Both the position numbers and the translations under genes were made by a program. DNA of 51,314 bases from JAAZKV01 sp041659525 (lineage in GTDB: Archaea > Iainarchaeota > Iainarchaeia > Iainarchaeales > JAAZKV01), in assembly GCA_041659525.1 (NCBI GenBank), contig JBAZYC010000002.1, positions 1-51,314 on the forward strand, given 5' to 3'. Below the pieces are notes generated by a model. It ran no database searches and was not told the origin of the DNA. It saw only the letters and a list, made by a program, of their open reading frames with translations. Of this stretch, positions 33,432 through 42,501 are shown one piece after another (the stretch's first letter is position 1; every line of letters begins with the position of its first letter).

Positions 33432-33546
33432 ACTAACTTATTCAGAATAAATTAGCTTATTCAAATTAAATAATTTGAATTCTTTTCCCCAATCAAACCC
33501 TTTAAAAACATTTTTTCCTGAATATTAGTAAACTCGAGGGGTGTTT

Positions 33547-34710
33547 ATGAATAATAAAATAATTTATTTAGTTTTAGCAATGTTCCTCTGCTTAACTTTT
33601 GTTATGGCTGAAGACAATAGTGCAAATGACAATGATCAACAAAATGGGGCGGATGCTTCATTAAGTGTGGATGCAACAGTAACAATTGATCCGCCAGTTC
33701 CTATGCTAACTAGCGAAACTTCGGTTTCAACTGAAGTCGAATATACTCAAGTCAATGACCAAAAACAAGAATTGATTGCAGAAAGACAAGAACTTATGCG
33801 AATAAGAGCACAAGATAGAAATGAAGCAATTACTCAAAGACTTAAAACAATATCACAAGAATTAATAACTAAACAAGAAAGAATTGCTGAATTAGTGAAA
33901 ACTATTTCTGCAAGAATAAATGATAGAAACATTAGTGCTGAAGATAAAAACAACTTATTAGCAGTATTAAATAACGTTTCTGAAAATAGAATTACAAATG
34001 TTCAGCAAAATACTGAACAAAGAGTAGAACGATTAACAAATATTCAAGAACGAATATCCACTATGGATAGTATTAAAGAAATGAGACAAGAGATTAGACA
34101 AGAATTTGTTGATGCTGTTCAAGACAGAAACGAATTAGCTAAAGCTGAAATAAGAGCTGTGAAAGTAGCTATTGCAAGAGTTTTAGGAGAAGCAATAAGA
34201 CAAAATCCAGAAATCGATTTTGATGACTTAAAAGGATTAAGCCAAGAAATTAGAATGGATGCTACTCAAGTAATAGTTGATTCAAATAATAACCTTCAAG
34301 CAAGAAGAGCAGTTAGAACTATGATTAAAGATAAAGTAATGGAAATAAGAAACACAGGAGATTCTTTAGAAATCAGCGATGGTAATTCAACAGCTCAAGT
34401 CGAAGGAACTATTACCATTGATGACAATGGAGTATCTATAGAAGGAAAGCAAATCAGATTAGCTCCTTCAAGAATACAAGCTAGAATTGCAAATTTAGAA
34501 AAAATGCAATTAAAACTAGAAAATGGTTTGGCTAAATACAAAGCACAATTAGCTAACACAAGAAATCTATTTGGAATACTCCCAATGACTGCAACAGAAA
34601 CAGTAACAGTTGATGCAGAAACAGGAGCAGTAATTGGATATGATAGACCTTGGTGGAGCTTTGTTTCAAGCGGAACTGATGCTGTAAGTGAAACAGAAAC
34701 AATAGAATAA
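33547..34710 (+). CDS. Secreted coiled-coil protein
   Basis: 387 residues. A signal peptide (IIYLVLAMFLCLTFVMAED, about 5-23) is followed by a low-complexity acidic segment and then long helices rich in Glu, Gln, Arg and Asn (for example QELMRIRAQDRNEAITQR), about 65-330, typical of coiled coils. No anchor follows. SD GGGGTG is immediately before ATG 33547. A terminator closes the gene at 34721. A spacer or surface-scaffold role is inferred from shape only; no family is recognised. Confidence 0.6.
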   Translation: MNNKIIYLVLAMFLCLTFVMAEDNSANDNDQQNGADASLSVDATVTIDPPVPMLTSETSVSTEVEYTQVNDQKQELIAERQELMRIRAQDRNEAITQRLKTISQELITKQERIAELVKTISARINDRNISAEDKNNLLAVLNNVSENRITNVQQNTEQRVERLTNIQERISTMDSIKEMRQEIRQEFVDAVQDRNELAKAEIRAVKVAIARVLGEAIRQNPEIDFDDLKGLSQEIRMDATQVIVDSNNNLQARRAVRTMIKDKVMEIRNTGDSLEISDGNSTAQVEGTITIDDNGVSIEGKQIRLAPSRIQARIANLEKMQLKLENGLAKYKAQLANTRNLFGILPMTATETVTVDAETGAVIGYDRPWWSFVSSGTDAVSETETIE

Positions 34711-34720
34711 ATCTATTTTT

Positions 34721-34749
34721 AAAAAAAGAGGGGTATTAACCCCTTTTTT
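34721..34749 (+). terminator. Terminator, about 12-bp stem
   Basis: An AAAAAAAGAGGGGT arm pairs with ACCCCTTTTTT across an ATTA loop, with a following T-run. It separates the coiled-coil gene from the ABC transporter cluster. Confidence 0.65.
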
Positions 34750-34832
34750 ATTTTTTTTCAACCTTTACCTAACAAACGTATGTTTAAAAATAAAAGGAAC
34801 TAAATTTTATCAAAAAAGCCTTGGCGATTATT

Positions 34833-35549
34833 ATGGCAGCAAAAGCAGTTATTAAACTTGAAAGTGTTTCAAAACTTTACGGTATTGGTGACATAGAAAT
34901 TAAAGCGCTTGATTGTGTTAATTTAACAATTTCTGAGAACGAATACGTCTCAATAATGGGCCCTAGTGGATCAGGAAAAACTACTCTCTTAGATGTATTA
35001 ACTACCATGATGAAACCTACTTATGGGAAAGTTTTCATTGATGGAGTAGAAACAACTAAAATGTCTAATTCAGAACTCGCTTCTTTTAGAGGAAAAAAAA
35101 TTGGATTTATTTTTCAAACATTTAATTTAATGCCTAAATTAACTGCTCTTGAGAATGTAATTGAACCTATGTGGATTAATGGAATTCCAAGAGAAGAAAG
35201 AGAACCTAAAGCAAGAGCATTATTAGAATCAGTTGGATTAACCGATCGAATGGGTAATAGACCTAACCAGTTATCTGGTGGACAAAAACAAAGAGTGGCT
35301 ATCGCACGTGCACTCGCAATGAATCCTAGTATTATTGTTGCTGATGAACCCACTGGAAACCTTGATTCAAAATCAGGAGTAAAAGTAATGGAGATACTAA
35401 AAAATTTACATGTAAAAGAAAAAAGAACCGTTATTGTGGTTACTCACGATGAGAGTGTAGGAAAACAAGCTGAAAGAAGAATACTTATTAGAGACGGACA
35501 AATCGTTGGAAACAAGGGCGATGGAAAAAAGATTTGCCAGTTAACTTAA
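34833..35549 (+). CDS. ABC transporter ATP-binding protein (MacB/LolD-like)
   Basis: 238 residues. Walker A GPSGSGKTTLLD, Q-loop region FIFQTFNLMP, signature LSGGQKQRVAIARAL, Walker B IIVADEPTGNLD and the H-loop VVTHDES are complete. ATG at 34833 (the TTG at 34821 is less likely). Two MacB/FtsX-type permeases follow on the same strand (35666, 36928). Together they form an exporter for lipoproteins, peptides or drugs of the MacB/LolCDE mechanotransmission type. The substrate is unknown. Confidence 0.92.
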   Translation: MAAKAVIKLESVSKLYGIGDIEIKALDCVNLTISENEYVSIMGPSGSGKTTLLDVLTTMMKPTYGKVFIDGVETTKMSNSELASFRGKKIGFIFQTFNLMPKLTALENVIEPMWINGIPREEREPKARALLESVGLTDRMGNRPNQLSGGQKQRVAIARALAMNPSIIVADEPTGNLDSKSGVKVMEILKNLHVKEKRTVIVVTHDESVGKQAERRILIRDGQIVGNKGDGKKICQLT

Positions 35550-35665
35550 TTAAAAAAAAACATAAATAAAATTTAATTAAAAAAATTATAAGTAAAACAA
35601 AAAAAATAATTTAAAAAATAATTAATTTAAAAATACAAGAAACCCAATTTAAAAAATTTATTTTT

Positions 35666-36865
35666 ATGCAATTTGATTTTGATGTTTTAGAGAATTCCAT
35701 AAAGAATCTAAGAAGAGCTGGGATGAGAACAGTTCTTACTCTTATTGGAGTAATCATTGGAATTGCTGCTATTGTTAGTTTACTTTCTGTTGGTCAAGGA
35801 TTAACTGTTGCAGTTGAGGATCAATTCAAAAGTTTGGGCTCTAATACTATTTTTGTTATCCCTGGAGCACAAGCAAGAGGACTTTCAGTAATTAAATTAA
35901 CAGATAATGATCTTACTCAAGTAGAAGGAATTAGAGGGGTTAACGCAGTTGTCCCTATTTATGGAGCTGCTGCAATTTTAGAATATAACGGACAAAAAAT
36001 AAATATTCAAGTTAGTGCTGCAGATGCAGAAAAATCAAGTATTTTTGATTCCACAGGTTATTTTGATGTAGCTGAAGGAAGAACTTTTATCAAAAATGAT
36101 TCTGACTCGGTTTTGATTGGAGATAAAATTGCAAAGGAATATTTTGATAGACAAATTACTCCAAGAAAAATTGTCACAATTAACGGAACTCCTTTTACTG
36201 TAATTGGAATACTAAAACCCCAAGCAGCAAGTTTTGGCGGGGGACCAAACACAGGAACAAGCGTATTTATGTCACTTGAAGCTTTCAACAAAATCGCAAC
36301 TAATGTTTCCCCTTCAATTGTATTTGTAAAAACTGATTCAGGCAGTGATGTTAGTTATGCTGTTGATCAAATCAAAGAATATATGGACAAAAAATATGGG
36401 GAAAAAAGTGTAATGGTTTCTAGTTCTGAAGAATTACTAGAACAAGTTAACTCTATTCTTGGAGTAATTACTCTTGTAATTGCAGGAATTGGAGGAATTT
36501 CTCTTATTGTCGGAGGAATAGGAATAATGAATGCAATGATTACTGCGGTTCTAGAAAGAACTAGAGAAATTGGTTTAATGAAAGCGCTTGGAGCGGCTAA
36601 TGAAAGAATATTAGTTTTATTTATTCTTGAAGCAGGATTTATCGGAATGCTTGGAGGAATAATTGGAGTACTTTTAGGTTATAGTTTATCTTTTTTAATT
36701 GCTTATTTAGGAGTAAGTTCAGGTTTTGCATTAAATGCAGTTGTTACTCCAGAGATTACTATAGGAGCTTTGTTATTTGGTTTAATTGTAGGAATAGTTT
36801 CAGGATTATTACCTGCAATTAGAGCAGCAAATTTAGACCCAGTAATAGCTTTGAGGTATGAGTGA
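35666..36865 (+). CDS. MacB/FtsX-type ABC permease, subunit 1
   Basis: 399 residues. N-terminal membrane helix (NLRRAGMRTVLTLIGVIIGI), a 220-residue extracellular MacB_PCD-like domain, then three C-terminal helices in the FtsX arrangement, with GGIGIMNAMITAVLERTREI and MKALGA before the coupling loop. It is the first of two paralogous permeases, so the complex is probably ATPase dimer plus heterodimer. 116 nt of AT-rich DNA lie upstream. Confidence 0.88.
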   Translation: MQFDFDVLENSIKNLRRAGMRTVLTLIGVIIGIAAIVSLLSVGQGLTVAVEDQFKSLGSNTIFVIPGAQARGLSVIKLTDNDLTQVEGIRGVNAVVPIYGAAAILEYNGQKINIQVSAADAEKSSIFDSTGYFDVAEGRTFIKNDSDSVLIGDKIAKEYFDRQITPRKIVTINGTPFTVIGILKPQAASFGGGPNTGTSVFMSLEAFNKIATNVSPSIVFVKTDSGSDVSYAVDQIKEYMDKKYGEKSVMVSSSEELLEQVNSILGVITLVIAGIGGISLIVGGIGIMNAMITAVLERTREIGLMKALGAANERILVLFILEAGFIGMLGGIIGVLLGYSLSFLIAYLGVSSGFALNAVVTPEITIGALLFGLIVGIVSGLLPAIRAANLDPVIALRYE

Positions 36866-36927
36866 AAAAAATATTAGTAAAATTAATATAAAATTATTGT
36901 GATTTGTAAAATTGTTAGATGATTATT

Positions 36928-38118
36928 ATGATTGACACAACCATTCATGCATTAAAAAATCTTCGAAGAGAAGGAGTTAGAACTTTCTTAACTCTTATTG
37001 GAGTTGTTATTGGAATTGCTGCAATCGTTGCTCTTCTTTCAGTTGGACAAGGATTAAACCAAGCAGTAGAAACTCAACTCTCACAACTTGGCTCTAATAC
37101 AGTTTATGTTATCCCAGGAAATCCTTTTAGCGGGAGTTCTTTTTCTAAAATAAGTATTACTCAAAATGATTTAGACCAAATTAAATCTATTAGTAATGTG
37201 AGTGATGTTATTCCAATGTACTTAACTCCCGTAAATATTACTTTTGGAAAAGATAATTACGGAGCAACTGCACTTGGAATAGATCCTATTGAAGGAAAAG
37301 TATTTGTTGATCTTGGATATTATGAGGTTACTGATGGACAGTGGCTTTCAAAGGGAGATTCTTCTTCAATTCTAATTGGAGATAAATTAGCCACTGATGC
37401 TTTTGACAAAGAAATTAGTATTAGAAAAATTTTGTTACTAAATGGACAAGAATTTAAGGTTGGGGGAATTATTACTCAAAAAATCCAAGGATCGGATGTT
37501 AGCTCAAGCAATCTTGTTATGATGTCTGTTGATGCAATAAAAAAACTTGATCCTACAATTGGGCCTTCAGAAACCTGGATTAGAACTACAAGTGCAAGTG
37601 ATGTAACTGAAGTTGCTGATAAAATTAAAAAATATTTTGATAGAAAATATGGAGAAAAAAGTGTTTATGTTATTACTTCTGATCAATTACTTGACCAAGT
37701 TAATTCAATCTTTGGTTTAATTACTATCTTCCTTGTAGGAATTGGAAGTATTTCAATAATAGTTGGAGGAGTAGGAATAATGAATGCAATGGTTACTTCT
37801 GTTGTTGAGCGAACAAAAGAAATTGGAATAATGAAGGCTCTTGGAGCATCTAACTTTAGAATACTTGCAATCTTTTTACTCGAATCAGCTTTTATTGGAG
37901 CAATTGGAGGAATAATTGGAATAGCTATTGGATATGGTTTATCAATTATAGTTGCTGTAATTGCTCAAGCATCAGGTTTCCCTCTAGAAGCAGGAATAAC
38001 TTGGGAAATTACTTTAGGAGCACTTGCTTTCTCAATGTTACTTGGAATGGCTTCAGGGGCACTCCCTGCATGGAGAGCAGCTAACTTAGATCCAATCGAA
38101 GCACTAAGATATGATTAG
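36928..38118 (+). CDS. MacB/FtsX-type ABC permease, subunit 2
   Basis: 396 residues, with the same architecture as subunit 1 (LKNLRREGVRTFLTLIGV, extracellular domain, then GGVGIMNAMVTSVVERTKEI and MKALGA). The copies align along their length, so the pair arose by duplication. The ATG at 36928 aligns with the N-terminus of the first copy better than the ATG at 36919. Confidence 0.87.
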   Translation: MIDTTIHALKNLRREGVRTFLTLIGVVIGIAAIVALLSVGQGLNQAVETQLSQLGSNTVYVIPGNPFSGSSFSKISITQNDLDQIKSISNVSDVIPMYLTPVNITFGKDNYGATALGIDPIEGKVFVDLGYYEVTDGQWLSKGDSSSILIGDKLATDAFDKEISIRKILLLNGQEFKVGGIITQKIQGSDVSSSNLVMMSVDAIKKLDPTIGPSETWIRTTSASDVTEVADKIKKYFDRKYGEKSVYVITSDQLLDQVNSIFGLITIFLVGIGSISIIVGGVGIMNAMVTSVVERTKEIGIMKALGASNFRILAIFLLESAFIGAIGGIIGIAIGYGLSIIVAVIAQASGFPLEAGITWEITLGALAFSMLLGMASGALPAWRAANLDPIEALRYD

Positions 38119-38202
38119 AATTAAAATATTAAAAATAAAATAACAAAATCAAAAACTAATTAGAACTTGTTTGTTTAATTTTTTTACTTCTTAACAATTT
38201 TT

Positions 38203-40347
38203 TTATTTTTTTACAAGCTTAGCTTCTTTTACTTCTATTTCTCCAACGAACTCGTTTTGCATTTTTTTCTCAAATTTAATTTCTATTTTTTCTTTAAACA
38301 GAGGAGCATCAATCATTAAGGATTCATACTCTCCTCCCTCTCCAGCTACATTAATCCCATATTTTTTATTTAACAAAACAAGTTCGCTAATTGCTCTATC
38401 ATCAATTAATCTCCCAACCCAATTTTTATCTAGTCCCTGACAAGCTATTTTTGTAATAATTGCTTTGAAATTTGATTTTACTAAGTGACGCAAATAAGCT
38501 TCTTGATCCATATGCCAAAGAGGAGCAAAGTGGCGAACTCCATATTTTTCGCAAGCTCTTTCAATTCTTTCTCGTTGGTAATTAGAAAATAGTGCTCCTG
38601 AACAAATTCCTTCAATTCCAAACATTTTTTTTGCCAGCATTAATCCTCTTTCAAGTTCAGCGAGTTCAGTTTCTTTTTCCCCCTTAGTGTGAATCAATAA
38701 GAGTTTTTTGCCCATTGCACTAGCCTGCATTTTTGCAATCTCGATTGTGGGAGAATGATACATGAATGAGTCTTTGTTCATAGGATTAATTGCAATTAAG
38801 CATCTAACATCGTATCCCTGTTTTTCCATTAAATGAATTGCATAAACCGAATCTTTTCCTGTGGAAAGCAGTGCTGCTATTGGAATATTTTTTTGAGAAA
38901 GATTAGTAGAGTTATTTTCCCTTGATTCGCGTGTAAGTGATTTCAAATAATCAGCTTTTGAAAGGAACCCCTTCTTTTTTGCTAAAAATTCAATTGCTTT
39001 ATCAAAATTACTTCCATATTGAGCGGCTTTTTTCTCCCTAAATGCAATTTCTTTAGGAAGTTTTAGAGAAAGAGCAATATCACGAAGAACTTTCTTATTC
39101 ACAATTTCTTTTGTTTTCTTATCAGTTACAATTTTTTGTTTTTCATTTAAGTAAATTGATTTTTGAACTAAATCAACATCCAAAAACGGAACTCTTAGTT
39201 CTAATTTATTTGCCATTGAAATAATATCTTCAAAATACAAATCATTTTCATACATTTTTACTAAGTAACTGTAACAATCCTTGTTTATGCTATTTGAGTT
39301 CTTGAATCTATGATAACCTGCAAATAATTCATCTGCTCCCAATCCTGAAAGAACTACTTTTAGTCCAAGTGCACTAGCTTCTTTTGTTGCAAAATAAATA
39401 GTAGAAGCTACCCCCACTCTAATTGGATCAGTAGATTCAATTAAATCAATTATTTTAGGAAGTTCAGCTTCTAATTCTGGAACAAATACTTTTTTTACCA
39501 CTAGTTCGCAACCAAGTAAGCGTGAAACCTTTTGAGCGGACTCAAAATCCTTTGGTTCCCCAAATCCTGCAACAGGATCAAACACACCTGCAAATAATCC
39601 AATTACTTTATTTTTTTTAGAATTGTTTGTAATTATTTTTCCAACTAGCGCAGAATCAAGCCCTCCTGATAGAAGCAACCCAAATGGAACTGACGATGCA
39701 GGAATTCTTTTCTCAACTGCAGAAATTAAAGATTTCTTTATTTGTGCAGGAGGAACATTTTTCTTAAAAGAAAACTTTCTTTCAACAAAGGAAAGCTTAT
39801 TTTTGTTTAAATCAAAAGCAATTAGTTGGCGAGGATTTAGGTGAACTGCATTTAACTTTGAAACATTTAATGCTTTTTTTTCTGAAGCAAAAGCAAACAA
39901 GGATTCTTTTTCATCATAACTATAAACAAGGGGTTTTACCCCCACAATATCTCTTGCAAGCAATAACTTATTTTCTTTTTTTGAGTAATAAGCAAATGCA
40001 TAGTCCCCTTCAAATTTTTCAATTAACTTTGGTAAAGATTTGAAAGGTTTTGAATCGAGCATTTTTAGTACAAGCTCTGAATCGTTTTTTACTTTTCCTT
40101 TTAATTTATTTTTCTTTGCAAGTGTTTCCCAATTATATATTTCACAATTAATTACAAGAATTCCTTTATCTGATTCAATTGGTTGGGTAACAAAATCAAT
40201 TACTGAGTGCAAATTGTGACCTAAGCAAAGCTTTCCACTGTACATTACTTTTGAGTGGTCTTTTCCACGATAAGAAATAGCTTCAAGTCCTTTTTTTGCT
40301 AAGTCTTCAGGCTCAGTGAAATTAGCAAATCCTATTATTCCGCACAT
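38203..40347 (-). CDS. asnB: Fusion: asparagine synthase (AsnB) + Dph6-type diphthine-ammonia ligase
   Basis: 714 residues. Residues 1-470 are a glutamine-dependent asparagine synthase: N-terminal Cys 2 (MCGIIGF), GATase domain, then the synthase ATP site LLSGGLDS (225-232) and SGLGADELFAGY (334-345). Residues 488-714 are a second ATP pyrophosphatase of the Dph6/ATP_bind_4 family: LLSTGKDSVYA (493-503), NPMNKDSFMYH, GICSGALFSNYQRER and GEGGEYESL. Dph6 amidates diphthine on EF2 with ammonia. The fusion could channel glutamine-derived ammonia to the second domain. No frameshift or linker stop is present. Convergent to the ABC cluster. Confidence 0.9.
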   Translation of the reverse strand: MCGIIGFANFTEPEDLAKKGLEAISYRGKDHSKVMYSGKLCLGHNLHSVIDFVTQPIESDKGILVINCEIYNWETLAKKNKLKGKVKNDSELVLKMLDSKPFKSLPKLIEKFEGDYAFAYYSKKENKLLLARDIVGVKPLVYSYDEKESLFAFASEKKALNVSKLNAVHLNPRQLIAFDLNKNKLSFVERKFSFKKNVPPAQIKKSLISAVEKRIPASSVPFGLLLSGGLDSALVGKIITNNSKKNKVIGLFAGVFDPVAGFGEPKDFESAQKVSRLLGCELVVKKVFVPELEAELPKIIDLIESTDPIRVGVASTIYFATKEASALGLKVVLSGLGADELFAGYHRFKNSNSINKDCYSYLVKMYENDLYFEDIISMANKLELRVPFLDVDLVQKSIYLNEKQKIVTDKKTKEIVNKKVLRDIALSLKLPKEIAFREKKAAQYGSNFDKAIEFLAKKKGFLSKADYLKSLTRESRENNSTNLSQKNIPIAALLSTGKDSVYAIHLMEKQGYDVRCLIAINPMNKDSFMYHSPTIEIAKMQASAMGKKLLLIHTKGEKETELAELERGLMLAKKMFGIEGICSGALFSNYQRERIERACEKYGVRHFAPLWHMDQEAYLRHLVKSNFKAIITKIACQGLDKNWVGRLIDDRAISELVLLNKKYGINVAGEGGEYESLMIDAPLFKEKIEIKFEKKMQNEFVGEIEVKEAKLVKK

Positions 40348-40369
40348 GATTTACAAAGGAGTTTTGTAC

Positions 40370-41410
40370 TTAAAAAATCTTCGATGCGGCTTTTTTTAGC
40401 CGATTCATAAGAGCAAGACCCATTCCATCTTCCTCTACACCCTCAACTACAATAAAATCCATTTGCTTTTTATCAAATTCTCGCAGGCAATCAAACAATC
40501 CATGAGCCATTTTATTCAAATTTCTTTCAAAGCAAATCTCTTCTTCATAAATACTCTTTTCTTTAATGTTGATTTTATTTGTAAAAGAAAGTATTCCTAC
40601 TTTTCCATTTAATTTTAATTTTTTTAATTCACTAGCAAAATCAAAATCTTTTTTTGGTAAAATCAAAATAAGTTCTGCTTTTGGAGAATAGTGTTTATAC
40701 TTCATCCCTGGAGAAAGAGGAGCAACCCCGTTGGCTAAATTTTCTTTTTTTTCACTATTTGTTGAATGCACCCTAACTTGTCCAATTACTTTTTCTATTT
40801 GTTTAGGAGTAATTTTTCCCGGACGAAGAATTGTAGGAACATTCCCAACTAAACTTATCACAGTGGATTCTAATCCCACTTTGCATTTCCCCCCATCAAG
40901 AATAAGAGGAATCTTTCCGTCCAAATCATTTAGCACATGTTCTGCTGTTGTTGGACTAGGTTTGGTTGAAGAATTAGCACTAGGAGCAGCAATTGGAAAA
41001 TTAGATTGTTTAATTAAATCCAAAGCAATTTTATCCCGCGGCATTCTTACAGCCACACTATCAAGCCCAGCAGTTACAATAGAAGGAATTTTGGAAGATT
41101 TTTTTAGAACTATAGTTAATGGCCCTGGCCAAAATTCTTTCATTAATTTTTTTGCATTAAGTGGAACTTTTTCTACCAAATCTTTAAGCTGATTAATATC
41201 AAAAATGTGAACTATTAATGGATTATCAGCAGGTCTGCCTTTTGCAACAAATATTTTTGCAACTGCCACTTCATTAAAGGCATTTGCTCCGAGTCCATAA
41301 ACAGTTTCGGTTGGAAAAGCAACTACTTCGCCTGCGCGAATCAAATTCGAAGCTTTCAAAATTGTACTTTTTTTGTTTTTTACCCCAACTTTAATTAATT
41401 CTGTTTTCAT
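40370..41410 (-). CDS. sua5: L-threonylcarbamoyladenylate synthase (two-domain Sua5)
   Basis: 346 residues. The YrdC-type domain at 10-200 has AFPTETVYGLGANAF, KGRPADNPLIVHI, EFWPGPLTIVLKK and PSANSSTKPSPTT; a linker with SPGMKYKHYSPKAEL (about 240) precedes the Sua5 C-terminal domain, to 346. It makes the TC-AMP intermediate for t6A37 in tRNAs decoding ANN codons. The ATG at 41410 is taken; the N-terminal extension upstream has no family support. Its promoter TATA is at 41436-41443. Confidence 0.92.
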   Translation of the reverse strand: MKTELIKVGVKNKKSTILKASNLIRAGEVVAFPTETVYGLGANAFNEVAVAKIFVAKGRPADNPLIVHIFDINQLKDLVEKVPLNAKKLMKEFWPGPLTIVLKKSSKIPSIVTAGLDSVAVRMPRDKIALDLIKQSNFPIAAPSANSSTKPSPTTAEHVLNDLDGKIPLILDGGKCKVGLESTVISLVGNVPTILRPGKITPKQIEKVIGQVRVHSTNSEKKENLANGVAPLSPGMKYKHYSPKAELILILPKKDFDFASELKKLKLNGKVGILSFTNKINIKEKSIYEEEICFERNLNKMAHGLFDCLREFDKKQMDFIVVEGVEEDGMGLALMNRLKKAASKIF

Positions 41411-41435
41411 ACAAAATAAAACAAACAAAATAGTT

Positions 41436-41443
41436 TTTATAAA
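41436..41443 (-). promoter_or_regulatory. TATA box of sua5
   Basis: TTTATAAA on the minus strand is centred 29.5 nt ahead of the ATG at 41410, consistent with a leaderless transcript. The pyrB promoter is 40 nt away on the other strand. Confidence 0.5.
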
Positions 41444-41479
41444 TAGAACAATTTCAAAAAAAATCACCCACAAAAAGAA

Positions 41480-41485
41480 TATATA
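41480..41485 (+). promoter_or_regulatory. TATA box of pyrB
   Basis: TATATA is centred 28.5 nt before the ATG at 41511 (25.5 nt before the in-frame TTG at 41508). No SD is seen. Confidence 0.45.
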
Positions 41486-41510
41486 CTCCAAAGATAGAAG
41501 ATACTAATTG

Positions 41511-42434
41511 ATGAAGAAACTAACAAATCTAATTGAATCGCAGCAATTGGATAGAGAACTAATTTTTTATTTGTTTAATCGTGCTGATGAATTAAGAAAA
41601 AGCACAAATTCTAGTCTCCATGGTAAAGTCCTTGCTACTTTATTTTATGAGCCTAGTACTAGAACTAGACTAAGTTTCGAATCCGCTATGTGTAAACTTG
41701 GAGGAAGTGTAATTAGCACTGAGAATGCTAAAGAGTTTTCTTCTGCAATTAAGGGAGAATCAATTGAGGATACTATTAGAATTGTGGGAGCTTATGCTGA
41801 TTGTATTGTACTAAGACACTACCAAGAAGGGGCTTCAAAGGCAGCGGTTGGTGTTTCAAATAAACCAATTATTAACGCTGGAGATGGAAAAGGCCAGCAT
41901 CCTACTCAAGCTTTGCTTGATACTTATACAATTTACAGAGAACTAGGAAGACTTGATAATATTACTATTGCAATGGTTGGAGACCTTGCAAATGGAAGAA
42001 CTATTAGATCCTTATCTTATTTACTTGGAAAGTTTAGTGGAATAAGAATTATTTTTGTTTCTCCTGAAAATTTGAGAGTAGGAGACGACATTAAGGCTTA
42101 TTTGAAGAGACACAATGTGAAACATGAAGAGGAAAAGGATTTTGAAAAAGTTTTGCCAATAGCTGATATTATTTATATGACTAGAATTCAAAAAGAAAGA
42201 ATGACGCCTGAGGATTATGAAAAAGCAAAAGGCAAATACACAATTACAACACAAAATTTAGGACAAGTTCGTCCTGATGCTCGAATAATGCACCCTCTTC
42301 CCCACGTTGAAGAAATAGTTCTCCCAATTGAAATAGAAAACACTGACAAAAGAGTGGCTTATTTCAGACAAGCAGAAAACGGGCTCTACGCAAGAATGGC
42401 ACTACTAGAACACTTGATGAAATGGAAAAATTAA
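41511..42434 (+). CDS. pyrB: Aspartate carbamoyltransferase catalytic chain
   Basis: 307 residues. FYEPSTRTRLSFE (carbamoyl phosphate loop), HPTQALLDTY, and RIMHPLPHVEEI are typical. It makes carbamoyl aspartate, the first committed step of pyrimidine synthesis. It is 22 kb from the other pyr genes, divergent from sua5. No PyrI regulatory chain is next to it, so allosteric control by CTP is not evident here. The alternative start TTG 41508 is directly adjacent. Confidence 0.93.
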   Translation: MKKLTNLIESQQLDRELIFYLFNRADELRKSTNSSLHGKVLATLFYEPSTRTRLSFESAMCKLGGSVISTENAKEFSSAIKGESIEDTIRIVGAYADCIVLRHYQEGASKAAVGVSNKPIINAGDGKGQHPTQALLDTYTIYRELGRLDNITIAMVGDLANGRTIRSLSYLLGKFSGIRIIFVSPENLRVGDDIKAYLKRHNVKHEEEKDFEKVLPIADIIYMTRIQKERMTPEDYEKAKGKYTITTQNLGQVRPDARIMHPLPHVEEIVLPIEIENTDKRVAYFRQAENGLYARMALLEHLMKWKN

Positions 42435-42470
42435 CTTACTAAACCCCTATCAAAAATCGAGTTAGTAAAG

Positions 42471-42478
42471 TATTAATA
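42471..42478 (+). promoter_or_regulatory. TATA box, leaderless promoter of C25-like gene
   Basis: TATTAATA is centred 27.5 nt before the ATG at 42502. Confidence 0.5.
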
Positions 42479-42501
42479 TGTGAATCAAATGTATATCTAT
42501 T

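Noticed and set aside
34833..38118. Mobile element or phage cluster
   Set aside because: No transposase, integrase or terminal repeats seen; a normal MacB-type exporter with paralogous permeases.
40731..41192. 153-residue plus-strand ORF within sua5
   Set aside because: Antisense to a highly conserved enzyme, no promoter or SD, composition typical of a shadow.
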